From Gemmatimonadales bacterium UBA4456 (GTDB taxonomy: Bacteria; Gemmatimonadota; Gemmatimonadetes; Longimicrobiales; Gaopeijiaceae): a stretch of 40,559 nucleotides of DNA. Each line of letters begins with the position of its first letter. The stretch's first letter is position 1. Below the pieces are notes generated by a model that was not told the origin of the DNA, did not search any database, and saw only the letters and a program-made list of their open reading frames with translations. The stretch covers positions 5,921 through 46,479 of the forward strand of contig DGOW01000105.1 in assembly GCA_002390225.1 (NCBI GenBank), written 5' to 3'. Shown here piece after piece: positions 7,779 to 15,712 of the stretch. The position numbers and the translations under genes were made by a program.

Positions 7779-9431
7779 TCAGATGCTGATCGGATCCGAC
7801 GCCTTCTTACCGGACAGGTATGCCAGGAAGAAGGAGCGGGTCACGAAAAGTGCGGAGAAGAAGGACGCCACGATTCCAATGGACAGCGTGACGGCGAAGC
7901 CCTGAACGGGCCCCGTACCAAACTGGAAGAGAATCAAGGCCGTGATGAGCGTCGTGATGTTGGCATCGACAATGGCCGACAGCGCGTGCTGGAAGCCCTC
8001 ATCGACCGCCGTACGGGTCGCTCGACCCCCATCGAGTTCCTCTCGAATGCGTTCGAAGATCAGCACGTTCGCATCCACGGCCATACCAATCGACAGAATG
8101 AGGCCCGCGATTCCCGGTACAGTGAGCGTGGCATTCAGGCCAGCCAGCCCACCCAGCACCAGAAGCACGTAGACGGCCAGCGCACCCACCGCAAGCAAGC
8201 CAGCCATTCCGTAATAGACGCTCATGATGATGACGACCATTCCGATGCCGACCAGGCCAGCGACCTGGCCCTGGTCGATCGAGTCCTGACCGAGCGACGG
8301 TCCGACCGTCCGCTCCTCGACGATGTTGATACGGGCGGGCAGCGCACCGGCCCGAAGGATGAGCGCCAGGTCACGAGCTTCTTCAAGCGGCGTGCCCTGC
8401 CCCATCTCGATCTGCCCGCGAGCACCAATGCGGTCCCGGATGACCGGAGCACTCATGACCTCGTTATCGAGCACAATCGCGAGGTAGTTCCCGATGTTCG
8501 CACCGGAGAACCGTGCGAACTGACGCCCCCCCGCTCTACTGAACTCGAACTGGACCTGTGACTGGTTGAACTGCGGGTCCCGCATGGCCGTCGCGTCCTC
8601 GAGTTCCTCACCCGTGAGGAAGGAGTCCTCCTCGAGCACGTAAAGGCGGTAGTACGTCTGAGCCGCCTGCCCGACCAGTTCCGATCCCCAAAGCAGGATC
8701 TGCTCGCGCGGGTACGCGCGCTCGACATCATCCATGGCAAGGAACATCTCCGCCACAGGGCGATCTGCCGCCGAAACGAGATAGGTCCCCTCGATATCAC
8801 CGACGAGCAGCAGAGACGAAAACGGCCTGAGCGCGTTCTCTTCCGCTTCGATCGAATCGGCCACAGCTATGGCAGCGCTGTCTGCAGCGGCCGACGCACT
8901 GTCGACCGTCGCCGAGTCGGCCCCGAAGAGGAGATTCTCGAGGTTACCCGTCTCCTCCTGGAGCACGGCACGTCCGAGCGCCGTGATCGAGTCGACGCCG
9001 AGTGTCGCCACGATCGCGCGGTCGATCCGTCGGAGTGAGCCATCCATTTCCGACGTCGTAACAACCTTCTTGAACTCCAAGAAGGCGTTGCGCTGCACGA
9101 TGCCCTTGGCCTGCTCCTCGTCGTCGATCCCCGCAAGCTCCACAATCAGCCGGTCGCCACCCACCTTCTGAATGAGAGGCTCCTCGACACCGAACTCGTC
9201 GATGCGGGTTCGGATGATCCGATCCACACGATCGATCATGTCCGACTTCGCCTCGGTGGTCATAGTGCCGTCGGGATCGTCGACCTCGAGGACCAGGTGC
9301 ATCCCACCCTGAAGATCGAGGCCGAGCTTGAGCCACTGGCCAGTTTCGGACTTGTGCGCGTAGAGCTGCCATCCGGCCGTCAGCGCGACGAGCGCGACAG
9401 TGATGAGGCGGCCCCGAAGAGACTTGAACAT
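7779..9431 (-). CDS. secD: Protein translocase subunit SecD
   Basis: Inner-membrane component of the SecDF translocation motor. The 550-residue protein has one N-terminal helix (about 9-24), the signature KLGLDLQGGMHLVLEVD (about 34-50), the periplasmic head, and a five-helix membrane domain with AVDANVLIFERIREEL. A low-complexity Ser/Ala/Asp stretch at about 170-200 interrupts the head domain. The ATG at 9431 is preferred because it begins MFKSLRGRL directly before the first helix. A GTG at 9488 in the same frame would add 19 non-conserved residues but sits closer to the predicted transcript start. First gene of the nine-gene operon. Confidence 0.95.
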   Translation of the reverse strand: MFKSLRGRLITVALVALTAGWQLYAHKSETGQWLKLGLDLQGGMHLVLEVDDPDGTMTTEAKSDMIDRVDRIIRTRIDEFGVEEPLIQKVGGDRLIVELAGIDDEEQAKGIVQRNAFLEFKKVVTTSEMDGSLRRIDRAIVATLGVDSITALGRAVLQEETGNLENLLFGADSATVDSASAAADSAAIAVADSIEAEENALRPFSSLLLVGDIEGTYLVSAADRPVAEMFLAMDDVERAYPREQILLWGSELVGQAAQTYYRLYVLEEDSFLTGEELEDATAMRDPQFNQSQVQFEFSRAGGRQFARFSGANIGNYLAIVLDNEVMSAPVIRDRIGARGQIEMGQGTPLEEARDLALILRAGALPARINIVEERTVGPSLGQDSIDQGQVAGLVGIGMVVIIMSVYYGMAGLLAVGALAVYVLLVLGGLAGLNATLTVPGIAGLILSIGMAVDANVLIFERIREELDGGRATRTAVDEGFQHALSAIVDANITTLITALILFQFGTGPVQGFAVTLSIGIVASFFSALFVTRSFFLAYLSGKKASDPISI

Positions 9432-9511
9432 GAAAGCGAGGGGTTCAACGAAGAAATGGCCCGGAATCGGGCCCGAGGACCGGTACACCGGCCCAGATAA
9501 GTCAGCCTGTA

Positions 9512-9540
9512 AAGCTGCCCCGCCCCTCCCCTAGTGTCAA
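9512..9540 (-). promoter_or_regulatory. Candidate sigma-70 type promoter of the secD operon
   Basis: On the minus strand a perfect -35 hexamer TTGACA lies at 9540-9535. Seventeen bases downstream is CAGCTT (9517-9512), a poor match to TATAAT apart from its A and final T. The spacer is very G-rich. Transcription would start near 9505, leaving about 75 bases before the secD ATG. The -35 is seen directly; the -10 is a guess by spacing. Confidence 0.4.
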
Positions 9541-9855
9541 TCGGAATTCGGGGGCTCGAGCACCGGTGTGGGCCTGTACTACTGAGACCCTGCAGGTGGA
9601 TGCTCCCGTCACCGGGAACGACCGGGCAGGATCCGGTCAGAAGTAGAGCTGTGTCCTTGACCAAGACGCACCCACCGCGTGACCGCTTCGGGGTACCAGC
9701 CATCGAGGTAAGCGCTCACTCGGTTGCGTCACTGAACGCGCTCGGCACATCATCCGCTGCCTAGGCACCAGCCGAGATTCCGGGGCGCTCATGGGCGCCG
9801 TCGCTCCCTCGCTGGATGATGCGCACCAACCAGTGCACAGAGCCGCCGGGAGGGC
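9541..9855. other. Intergenic stretch without a recognisable gene
   Basis: The 424-base gap between the secD start and the stop of the diguanylate cyclase gene holds the secD promoter candidate and otherwise no convincing ORF or RNA. A short GC hairpin (GGCGC at 9784-9788 paired with GCGCC at 9795-9799, loop of six) lies just downstream of the cyclase gene, on its transcript side. It has no T-run, so I do not call it a terminator with confidence. Confidence 0.4.
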
Positions 9856-10764
9856 TCATCCGTGCTTCATGGCCGAAGACAGCTTGCTGTGCTTCTCTCG
9901 GTACATCGCTGCGTCGGCCTCTGAGACCATCTCGTCGAGCCGCGCCCGGGGATCATCATCCTGATTCTGGCGAGCCATACCGATGCTGATCGAAAGCTGG
10001 AACGGCTCAGCGGTCGATTCGTTGAAGTCTACCACCTGTTCGCGCAGCCGTTCGACCAACAGCTCCGCACTCTCATCTGCTGCCTCAAGGGCGAGTACCC
10101 CGAATTCGTCACCACCGAGGCGTGCGATTATGTCGGATCGCCGGAAGGTGGCGCGGAGGATATCCGCGACCTGGATCAGCGCCCGGTCCCCAATGTGGTG
10201 GCCGAGGGAGTCGTTGATTGATTTGAAACGATCCAGATCGAGGAAGACCACAGTCACACCTCGCCCACTGCGTCGGCCGAGCTTGAGGTATTGCTCACCC
10301 AGATCTACGAAGCCACGACGGTTGTACAGGCCTGTCAGGTCATCGATGAGCGACAGACTGCGGAGCGCCGAGAACAACCGATGTCGTTCGATGGCATGCC
10401 GAAGTGCTCGAACCAGTACAGCGGGCGCGAACTCACCCTTCACCAGATAGTCCTGCGCGCCGGCTTGTATCATGGACGCCGCAGCCTCCTCATCCGCTTC
10501 ATCCGCGATGATGAGGATGGGGACCCCAGGTGCAAGTGCGTACGCCCTGTCGAAGGCGAGGATGCCCTGACTGTCGGGCAGCTCGAGAGACAGCAGGATC
10601 GCGTCGAGACCACCCTGGGTCAGTCGGGCGAGCGCTTCACTGAGTCCACCGACCCACTCGATTTCGAGCGCATCCCCATGCGACTCGTTCAGAGCCTGCC
10701 GCAGGTCACCGACGAGACTCTCGTCGGCGTGCGCCAGCAGAATTTTGATCGATCTTTGCTGCAA
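9856..10764 (-). CDS. Receiver-like/GGDEF diguanylate cyclase with degenerate receiver
   Basis: The C-terminal GGDEF domain (about 135-295) should make cyclic di-GMP from two GTP. The active-site motif RLGGDEF is intact (GGDEF at 217-221), and an RRSD at 208-211, five residues upstream, fits the product-inhibition I-site. The N-terminal domain (1-125) folds like a response-regulator receiver, with the conserved Lys in QDYLVKGE (K109). The usual phosphoacceptor Asp is replaced by Ser59 in DAILLSLELPDS, and the first acidic cluster reads AHADES. Phosphorylation control is therefore unlikely. The start is TTG at 10764, preceded by GGAGG eight bases upstream; the ORF's upstream part has no receiver-like sequence. 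Next to it lies a broken histidine kinase. Confidence 0.9.
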   Translation of the reverse strand: MQQRSIKILLAHADESLVGDLRQALNESHGDALEIEWVGGLSEALARLTQGGLDAILLSLELPDSQGILAFDRAYALAPGVPILIIADEADEEAAASMIQAGAQDYLVKGEFAPAVLVRALRHAIERHRLFSALRSLSLIDDLTGLYNRRGFVDLGEQYLKLGRRSGRGVTVVFLDLDRFKSINDSLGHHIGDRALIQVADILRATFRRSDIIARLGGDEFGVLALEAADESAELLVERLREQVVDFNESTAEPFQLSISIGMARQNQDDDPRARLDEMVSEADAAMYREKHSKLSSAMKHG

Positions 10765-11130
10765 GAACGCCGCCTCCAGAGAGGTGCCGCGTGCATGTGC
10801 ACGCAGAGAAGACGAGTAGGTCGATCGGTCACAAGAAACCTCAGGGAAGGTAACCCACCGGCGGGGCGTAAGACCACAGGAATGCACCTTCGCTCGGGAG
10901 GGGCGGAGCCGTCGTTTCCGGATCGACCCCTGCCGATCTTCACACCCGATCAGGCATGCGGATCGAAGACACCACGGTCTGGGCGATCTCGACAATCGCC
11001 CCACAGAGCCTCAACGGGATGAACGTCCTGCAGTGACCGTTCACCCTCAACCGTTCCGGTCTATCGGCCGCAGCCCCGTCAAAAGAAGGGACTAGTGGGC
11101 TGAGAGGAGCGCTGAATCTCGCCTGCGGAC
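10765..11130. other. Gap between kinase relic and cyclase gene
   Basis: About 366 bases with no ORF that looks coded. The minus-strand frame that ends the kinase relic stays open to 10940 but loses any kinase-like character after the VLPL tail. The only clear element is the Shine-Dalgarno GGAGG just upstream of the TTG start at 10764. Confidence 0.4.
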
Positions 11131-11568
11131 CGAGAGGAAGGACCATCCTAGCTCGTGCCCCGTATTCGTTGCAGTTCTCGACTTCTAGGGTGCCCCCATG
11201 GCCCTCGGCGATCTGATGAGAGAGCCATCGCAGGGTGACCTCGGAGCCTCCAGTGTGGCATCGACTGCGTTACGCACCAGGCTGAGGAGCGTCTGCTCAA
11301 TCTGATCGGGGTCGACCCGCATGAGCACGTCTTCACCCTCCAGCGCCTCGGCCCGGATCGAGATGACAATCAGTCCGCGTTTGACCTAGTCACCCACCTC
11401 CTTCGGGAGCTCACTGCATGCCAGCATACCCTCGAGGCTTCCTGTGATCGACTAGATCGGGGTAAGCGAGTTATTGATCCCATGGGAGAGGACCCAGACA
11501 GCGATACGAGGGACGGTCTTCTTCACCGGATAGTTCGCCACTCGACCACCCTTTGACTCCTTCGTCAT
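11131..11568 (-). pseudogene. Relic of an NtrY-like sensor histidine kinase
   Basis: Conceptual translation of the minus strand gives the remains of a kinase core in the right order. The H-box-like VLSHGINNSLTPI lies near 11490-11455; typical members read HEINNSL. A TAG follows at 11454, then SITGSLEGMLA, a second in-frame TAG at 11388, then the N-box DPDQIEQTLLSLVRNAVDA. After that the frame shifts to TGGSEVTLRWL and joins directly to HQIAEGHGGTLEVEN and the terminal GARARMVLPL. The DxGxG and FTT/GxGIGL boxes that belong between them are missing, so an internal deletion has removed the ATP lid. Two stops, a frameshift and a deletion make this a dead gene. The N-terminal sensor is not recognisable upstream of about 11568. 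Confidence 0.8.
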
Positions 11569-11687
11569 CGCGTGCCCCCTGTCCTTTCCATGGTCCCGTA
11601 GAGCGTCGGTCAACCCGACCGAGTACAACCTTCGGCCTGGTTTTCCTTTCCTGCACAGGAGTTTTTCACCATACCCTGATCCCCCTA

Positions 11688-11709
11688 AATATATTGCGCA
11701 CAATATTTT
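11688..11709. promoter_or_regulatory. AT-rich palindrome, possible operator
   Basis: ATATTG (11691-11696), CGCA, CAATAT (11701-11706) is a perfect 6-base inverted repeat, extended imperfectly by A/T bases on both sides. It sits in an unusually AT-rich patch (about 11640-11725) in an otherwise GC-rich window. It lies 171 bases upstream of the amidohydrolase gene and upstream of the kinase relic on the other strand, so it could serve either promoter. The rest of the gap 11569-11879 shows no gene. The regulator is unknown; size and symmetry would suit a MarR- or TetR-type dimer. Confidence 0.35.
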
Positions 11710-11879
11710 GCCTTATTTTGCTCATGCGGCGACATAGATCGACCAATATGCGCTTGCCCGACCACTCGTCCCAAAACCGAACCCTCGCATCGGGCACTAG
11801 CTGAATCTCGTCGGGACGCGCAAGCGATCCAACGAGCCTAGGTTGGCTGTCTCGCCTCGCCCTTCCGCCAGCTCACGCC

Positions 11880-13928
11880 ATGATCCACCGCGTCTCACCC
11901 TCCCTCGCCGTTCTCGCGCTACTCCTCTTCACTTCCCCCGGAATGGCGCAGGCCCCAACCCACGCAGCGTGTTCGGACGAGGCCCATCGACACTTCGATT
12001 TCTGGGAGGGCCGCTGGGTCGTCCGATCGGCAAACGGACCCCTGACCGGTCACAACACCCTTTCGGTGATCCTCGGCGAGTGCGTCCTGCGCGAGCACTA
12101 CACGACACCGTCAGGCTATGAAGGGCAGAGCCTGAACGTCTATGACGCATCGCGCGGCGTGTGGCACCAGACGTGGACCGACAACAAAGGGCTCCTGCTA
12201 CTTCTCGAGGGTGGCTACGAGGGTGACGCCATGGTCATGAAAGGCGAGACGAACGGTCCGGACGGGGCGAAGACCCTCAACCGCATTACCTGGTCCCGAC
12301 TCGACACCACAGGCAATCGCGTCCGTCGGCACTGGGAGGTCTCCTCGGACGCAGGCGAGACCTGGTCGACCTCCTTCGACGGTCACTACCAGCGTCAGCG
12401 CAGTGGAACCGACTGGGATGTGCTCATTCGGGGCGGGACCGTGGTCAACGGCACAGGCGAGGCCGGGTTTGCCGCTGACGTCGCCGTGCGTGGTGACCGG
12501 ATTGTCCGCGTTTCCCGTACGACTCTGGATGCCAGCAGAGCCGCCAGGGTCATCGACGCCGCCGGCAAGATCGTCAGCCCTGGATTCGTTGACATCCACA
12601 CCCATCTCGATCCACTGCTGCGTCTGCCTGGCGGAGAGAGTCACGTGCGCCAGGGCGTCACCACCGCCCTTGGTGGACCCGACGGAAGTGCGCCCTGGCC
12701 GCTCGACACGTACCAGGAAGAGGCCCAGGCGCTCGGACTCGGCTTGAATGTTGGCTTCCTCGTTGGTCACAACACCGTACGTCGGGAGATCATGGGGCTG
12801 GCCGACCGAGGTCCGACCCCCGCCGAATTGCGCCGTATGGAGGAGATGGTCGCACAGGGCATGGACGATGGCGCATGGGGTATCTCGACTGGACTCAAGT
12901 ACCTGCCGGGCGCGTTCGCCGAACTCGACGAGGTGGTGGCCCTGTCCCGGGTCGCGGGCGATCGCGGCGGCTTGTACACGTCCCACCTCCGCGAAGAAGG
13001 ACTGGGCCTCCTCGACGCTGTCTCCGAAGCCCTCGAAATTGGACGTCGAGCGGAGATTCCCGTCGTCCTCACACACCACAAGGTGGTTGGTCAGCCCATG
13101 TGGGGGTCGTCAGCGACCACCTTGGCCATGGTCGATTCCGCCCGGAATGCAGGGACCGACGTCATGATCGACCAGTATCCATACACGGCCAGCTACTCGG
13201 GTATCACGATCCTCGTGCCGGCATGGGCCATGGCGGGGGGGACGGATTCCCTTCTCGCCCGCGCAGATCATCCTTTGCTGGGGGACAGCGTGCTCGCCGG
13301 GATCGAGTACAACATCATCAACGACCGGGGCGGCAACGATCTGCGACGCGTCCAATTCGGGCTTGTGACATGGGACCGATCACTCGAGGGGCTGACACTA
13401 TACGATTGGGCGGTGCGCGACGGCCTCGAGCCCACCCCCGCAAATGGCGCACGCCTCGTGATCGAGGCGGTACGCCGGGGCGGCGCCAGTGGCATCTACC
13501 ACGCCATGAATGAGCGCGACGTGGAAGCGATCATGGCCCATCCGCAGACGATGATCGCTTCGGACGGACGCCTCGTGGCCCCGGGCGATGGCCATCCACA
13601 CCCCCGATGGTACGGAACCTTCCCTCGGGTCCTTGCTCGCTACACACGAGAGCGGGGCGTACTGACGCTCGAGCAGGCAATCCGGAAAATGACCGCGATG
13701 CCGGCCGCACGAATCGGTCTTCGAGAGCGCGGCCAGATCCGGGCTGGCTGGTACGCAGATCTAGTGGTGTTCGACCCCGAAACGGTCACTGATCGGGCCA
13801 CCTTCCAGGAGCCACATCAGTATCCCGAGGGGATCGACTGGGTCCTGGTGAACGGTCAGATCGGCGTGGACAACGGCGAATACCAGGATCTCCGTGCGGG
13901 AACCGTACTCAAGCGAGGGAGAAACTAA
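11880..13928 (+). CDS. Exported D-aminoacylase-like amidohydrolase with extra N-terminal domain
   Basis: The 682-residue protein starts with a signal peptide (cleavage probably after GMAQA, residue 24). Residues about 25-180 form a small beta-rich domain opened by HFDFWEGRW, of the kind found in secreted DUF1579-like proteins. From about 182 to the end it is an amidohydrolase of the N-acyl-D-amino-acid deacylase group: DVLIRGGTVVNGTGE, the metal motif GFVDIHTHLD, TSHLREE, VVLTHHK, MIASDGR and the closing GLRERGQIRAGWYADLVVFD. The family hydrolyses N-acyl D-amino acids or related amides; substrate cannot be read here. The two-domain arrangement is unusual for D-aminoacylases. The stop is 14 bases from the convergent DinB gene. 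No strong Shine-Dalgarno precedes the ATG, but it is the only start that gives a complete signal peptide. Confidence 0.85.
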   Translation: MIHRVSPSLAVLALLLFTSPGMAQAPTHAACSDEAHRHFDFWEGRWVVRSANGPLTGHNTLSVILGECVLREHYTTPSGYEGQSLNVYDASRGVWHQTWTDNKGLLLLLEGGYEGDAMVMKGETNGPDGAKTLNRITWSRLDTTGNRVRRHWEVSSDAGETWSTSFDGHYQRQRSGTDWDVLIRGGTVVNGTGEAGFAADVAVRGDRIVRVSRTTLDASRAARVIDAAGKIVSPGFVDIHTHLDPLLRLPGGESHVRQGVTTALGGPDGSAPWPLDTYQEEAQALGLGLNVGFLVGHNTVRREIMGLADRGPTPAELRRMEEMVAQGMDDGAWGISTGLKYLPGAFAELDEVVALSRVAGDRGGLYTSHLREEGLGLLDAVSEALEIGRRAEIPVVLTHHKVVGQPMWGSSATTLAMVDSARNAGTDVMIDQYPYTASYSGITILVPAWAMAGGTDSLLARADHPLLGDSVLAGIEYNIINDRGGNDLRRVQFGLVTWDRSLEGLTLYDWAVRDGLEPTPANGARLVIEAVRRGGASGIYHAMNERDVEAIMAHPQTMIASDGRLVAPGDGHPHPRWYGTFPRVLARYTRERGVLTLEQAIRKMTAMPAARIGLRERGQIRAGWYADLVVFDPETVTDRATFQEPHQYPEGIDWVLVNGQIGVDNGEYQDLRAGTVLKRGRN

Positions 13929-13942
13929 GGCATCCACTTACG

Positions 13943-14413
13943 CTACTCCGGACTCTGCTCTCCGAGCCGGTGGTAGTACAGCTGCCCGAGATGCCAACCT
14001 AGATGCCAGATCGTATGGGTCAGGTACCCCCGCGTCGAGACTCCCTGCATGCGGACCGGGACATCTCCGGGATACTCGCGATCGAGCTGCTCCTCCGTCA
14101 GGCTCTCGAGTACCGGAACGACCATCACACGGCATGTGGAGATTCGATCGAGGATCTCATCTCTCGATAGATCGCGGTCGTCGAACTCGGCGGGCCGGTC
14201 ACGGACATACCCCGTCTGGCCAAGGTGCGCCCCAATGTAGTGGGACAGATTGCCTGCTAAGTGCAGCGCAAGCGTTCCGGGCGGATTGACCTGGTTGCCT
14301 CGGGTAATCCAAAGTGCCTGCTCGTCCGGACAGGCACGCACTTCGTCGGCAAGACGATCCAGCTCTCGCCCCACGATCTCACCGAGCTCCCGACCCATCG
14401 CGCTACCGCTCAT
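13943..14413 (-). CDS. DinB-family four-helix-bundle protein
   Basis: DinB-like proteins are metal-binding four-helix bundles, several of which act as thiol-dependent transferases or, in bacillithiol users, bacillithiol S-transferases. The 156-residue protein has a histidine in ALHLAGNLSHYIG and a second cluster in HTIWHLGWHLGQLYYHR near the C-terminus, which fit the metal triad. No catalytic identity can be read. Bacillithiol is expected in this organism because bshA is present 11 kb away, so a BST-type role is plausible but not shown. The ATG overlaps the stop of a small upstream ORF (ATGA). A second in-frame ATG at residue 6 is also possible. Confidence 0.8.
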   Translation of the reverse strand: MSGSAMGRELGEIVGRELDRLADEVRACPDEQALWITRGNQVNPPGTLALHLAGNLSHYIGAHLGQTGYVRDRPAEFDDRDLSRDEILDRISTCRVMVVPVLESLTEEQLDREYPGDVPVRMQGVSTRGYLTHTIWHLGWHLGQLYYHRLGEQSPE

Positions 14414-14628
14414 GAGTTTGCTCCACCGTACGCCATGTCTCCAGACGTCCCCTGAAGGGCTACAGGCTTTCCCTCGGGTACCCGAGACCCGGATGTAGCC
14501 ACCTCAGCCTCGGAACGGAGTCGGTTCTCGAAAGAGATCGAGCACTGGATTGCGCTTTGGGCCTGCACGTTGATCCGGCCGGCGCAGAACATGCAGAGGA
14601 GGGCGGTGAAGAGCAGAGCAGGTCTCAT
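14410..14628 (-). CDS. Small secreted protein of unknown function
   Basis: A 72-residue ORF beginning MRPALLFTALLCMFCAG has a good signal peptide with likely cleavage after VQAQS or nearby. The short mature part contains one Cys and no recognised motif. Its stop overlaps the DinB start by four bases (ATGA), the same coupling used by real gene pairs throughout the window. That supports it as the first gene of a two-gene unit. No clear Shine-Dalgarno precedes the ATG. It lies divergent to murB across an 82-base gap. It is not a known family; moderate doubt remains that it is translated. Confidence 0.45.
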   Translation of the reverse strand: MRPALLFTALLCMFCAGRINVQAQSAIQCSISFENRLRSEAEVATSGSRVPEGKPVALQGTSGDMAYGGANS

Positions 14629-14710
14629 GCGTACGGACGGATTCGAGGAGCGGTGGAACGTTGAAGCTCGGAAAACTAGTACGCCCACAGGGCCCGGACT
14701 ATCTTCCGGT

Positions 14711-15664
14711 ATGACCTCCTTGGACGATATACGCCCACGCCTCGAGGCGGCGCTTGCCCCGCTTCTCGTTGAGGTCGACGCACCCCTCGCCCCGCTTACC
14801 ACCTTTCGGATCGGCGGACCAGCCGACTTCCTCGTGCGGGTCCGAACGGCCGACGAACTGGAGCGCGCATTACGTACCGCCACGGAGTTCGAAGTACCGT
14901 GGTTCCTCCTCGGTCACGGAGCCAACATTTTGGTCGGCGACGCTGGATTCCGAGGTATCGTGATCCGCTGCGAGGTAGCAGGGATCGATTTCCTCGACGG
15001 GGACCGGGTTCGAGCTGGAGCGGGCGTCGAGATGCACCCCGACCTCATCAACGCGACCGTGGCCCGGGGCCTGGGTGGTCTGCACCACTTTGTGGGCATC
15101 CCCAGCACAGTGGGCGGCGCGCTCTGGCAAAACCTGCATTTCCTCGCCCCTGCTCGGGATCGGACAGTATTCATCGAGGAGGTGCTGGAGTCCGCCGAAC
15201 TCCTTACCGAAGACGGCGAGCGGGTGACCGTGGACGTCGACTACTTCGAATTCGGATACGACAAGAGCGTACTGCACCACCGCGCCGATATCGTCCTGTC
15301 CGCCACCTTTCGTCTCACACCCCAGCCAGTCGAGGAGCTGCGGGAGGTCGTCCGGAGCAATCTGGAGTGGAGAGACGATCGCCACCCCGACCTGTGGCTC
15401 TACCCGAGCGCGGGCTCGATCTTCCAGAAAATCGAAGGCATCGGAGCAGGCCGGCTCATCGACGAATGTGGTCTCAAAGGGCATGTGCATGGAGGCGCGG
15501 GGATCTTCCATCGGCATGCCAACATCATCGTGAACCACGGAGGGGCGACCGCAGCCGAGGTGCGCGCCCTCATCGATCTGGCCAGAGAGACGGTCGCGAG
15601 AGAAACAGGACACGAACTGACGCCGGAGATCTCGTTCATCGGAGACTTCGGGGTGCTCGAGTGA
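14711..15664 (+). CDS. murB: UDP-N-acetylenolpyruvoylglucosamine reductase (MurB), divergent subtype
   Basis: FAD enzyme that reduces UDP-GlcNAc-enolpyruvate to UDP-MurNAc for peptidoglycan. The 317-residue protein has TTFRIGGPADFLVRV and the FAD-binding LLGHGANILVGDAGFRG. GIPSTVGGALWQN follows, then the catalytic-serine motif YPSAGSIFQK and HRHANIIVNHGGATAAEV; the terminal acid is in LTPEISFIGD. After GGALWQN it reads LHFLAP instead of the usual AGA-containing loop, so it belongs to a less common subtype. The ATG at 14711 is chosen because sequence before it is not conserved in the family. The gene stands alone, away from a division and cell wall cluster. Confidence 0.9.
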   Translation: MTSLDDIRPRLEAALAPLLVEVDAPLAPLTTFRIGGPADFLVRVRTADELERALRTATEFEVPWFLLGHGANILVGDAGFRGIVIRCEVAGIDFLDGDRVRAGAGVEMHPDLINATVARGLGGLHHFVGIPSTVGGALWQNLHFLAPARDRTVFIEEVLESAELLTEDGERVTVDVDYFEFGYDKSVLHHRADIVLSATFRLTPQPVEELREVVRSNLEWRDDRHPDLWLYPSAGSIFQKIEGIGAGRLIDECGLKGHVHGGAGIFHRHANIIVNHGGATAAEVRALIDLARETVARETGHELTPEISFIGDFGVLE

Positions 15665-15687
15665 TCGCTCTGCCTTCGATGCGTGTG

Positions 15688-15709
15688 CGAGGCTCTGTCC
15701 GGGGCCTCG
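15688..15709. terminator. Possible bidirectional terminator between convergent genes
   Basis: CGAGGC (15688-15693) pairs perfectly with GCCTCG (15704-15709) across a 10-base loop, in the 48-base gap where murB and the serine hydrolase converge. There is no clear T-tract on either side, so termination strength is doubtful. Confidence 0.3.
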
Positions 15710-15712
15710 TTG

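Noticed and set aside
9432..9488. SecD start at GTG 9488
   Set aside because: Would add 19 residues with no family similarity; kept only as an alternative in the secD entry.
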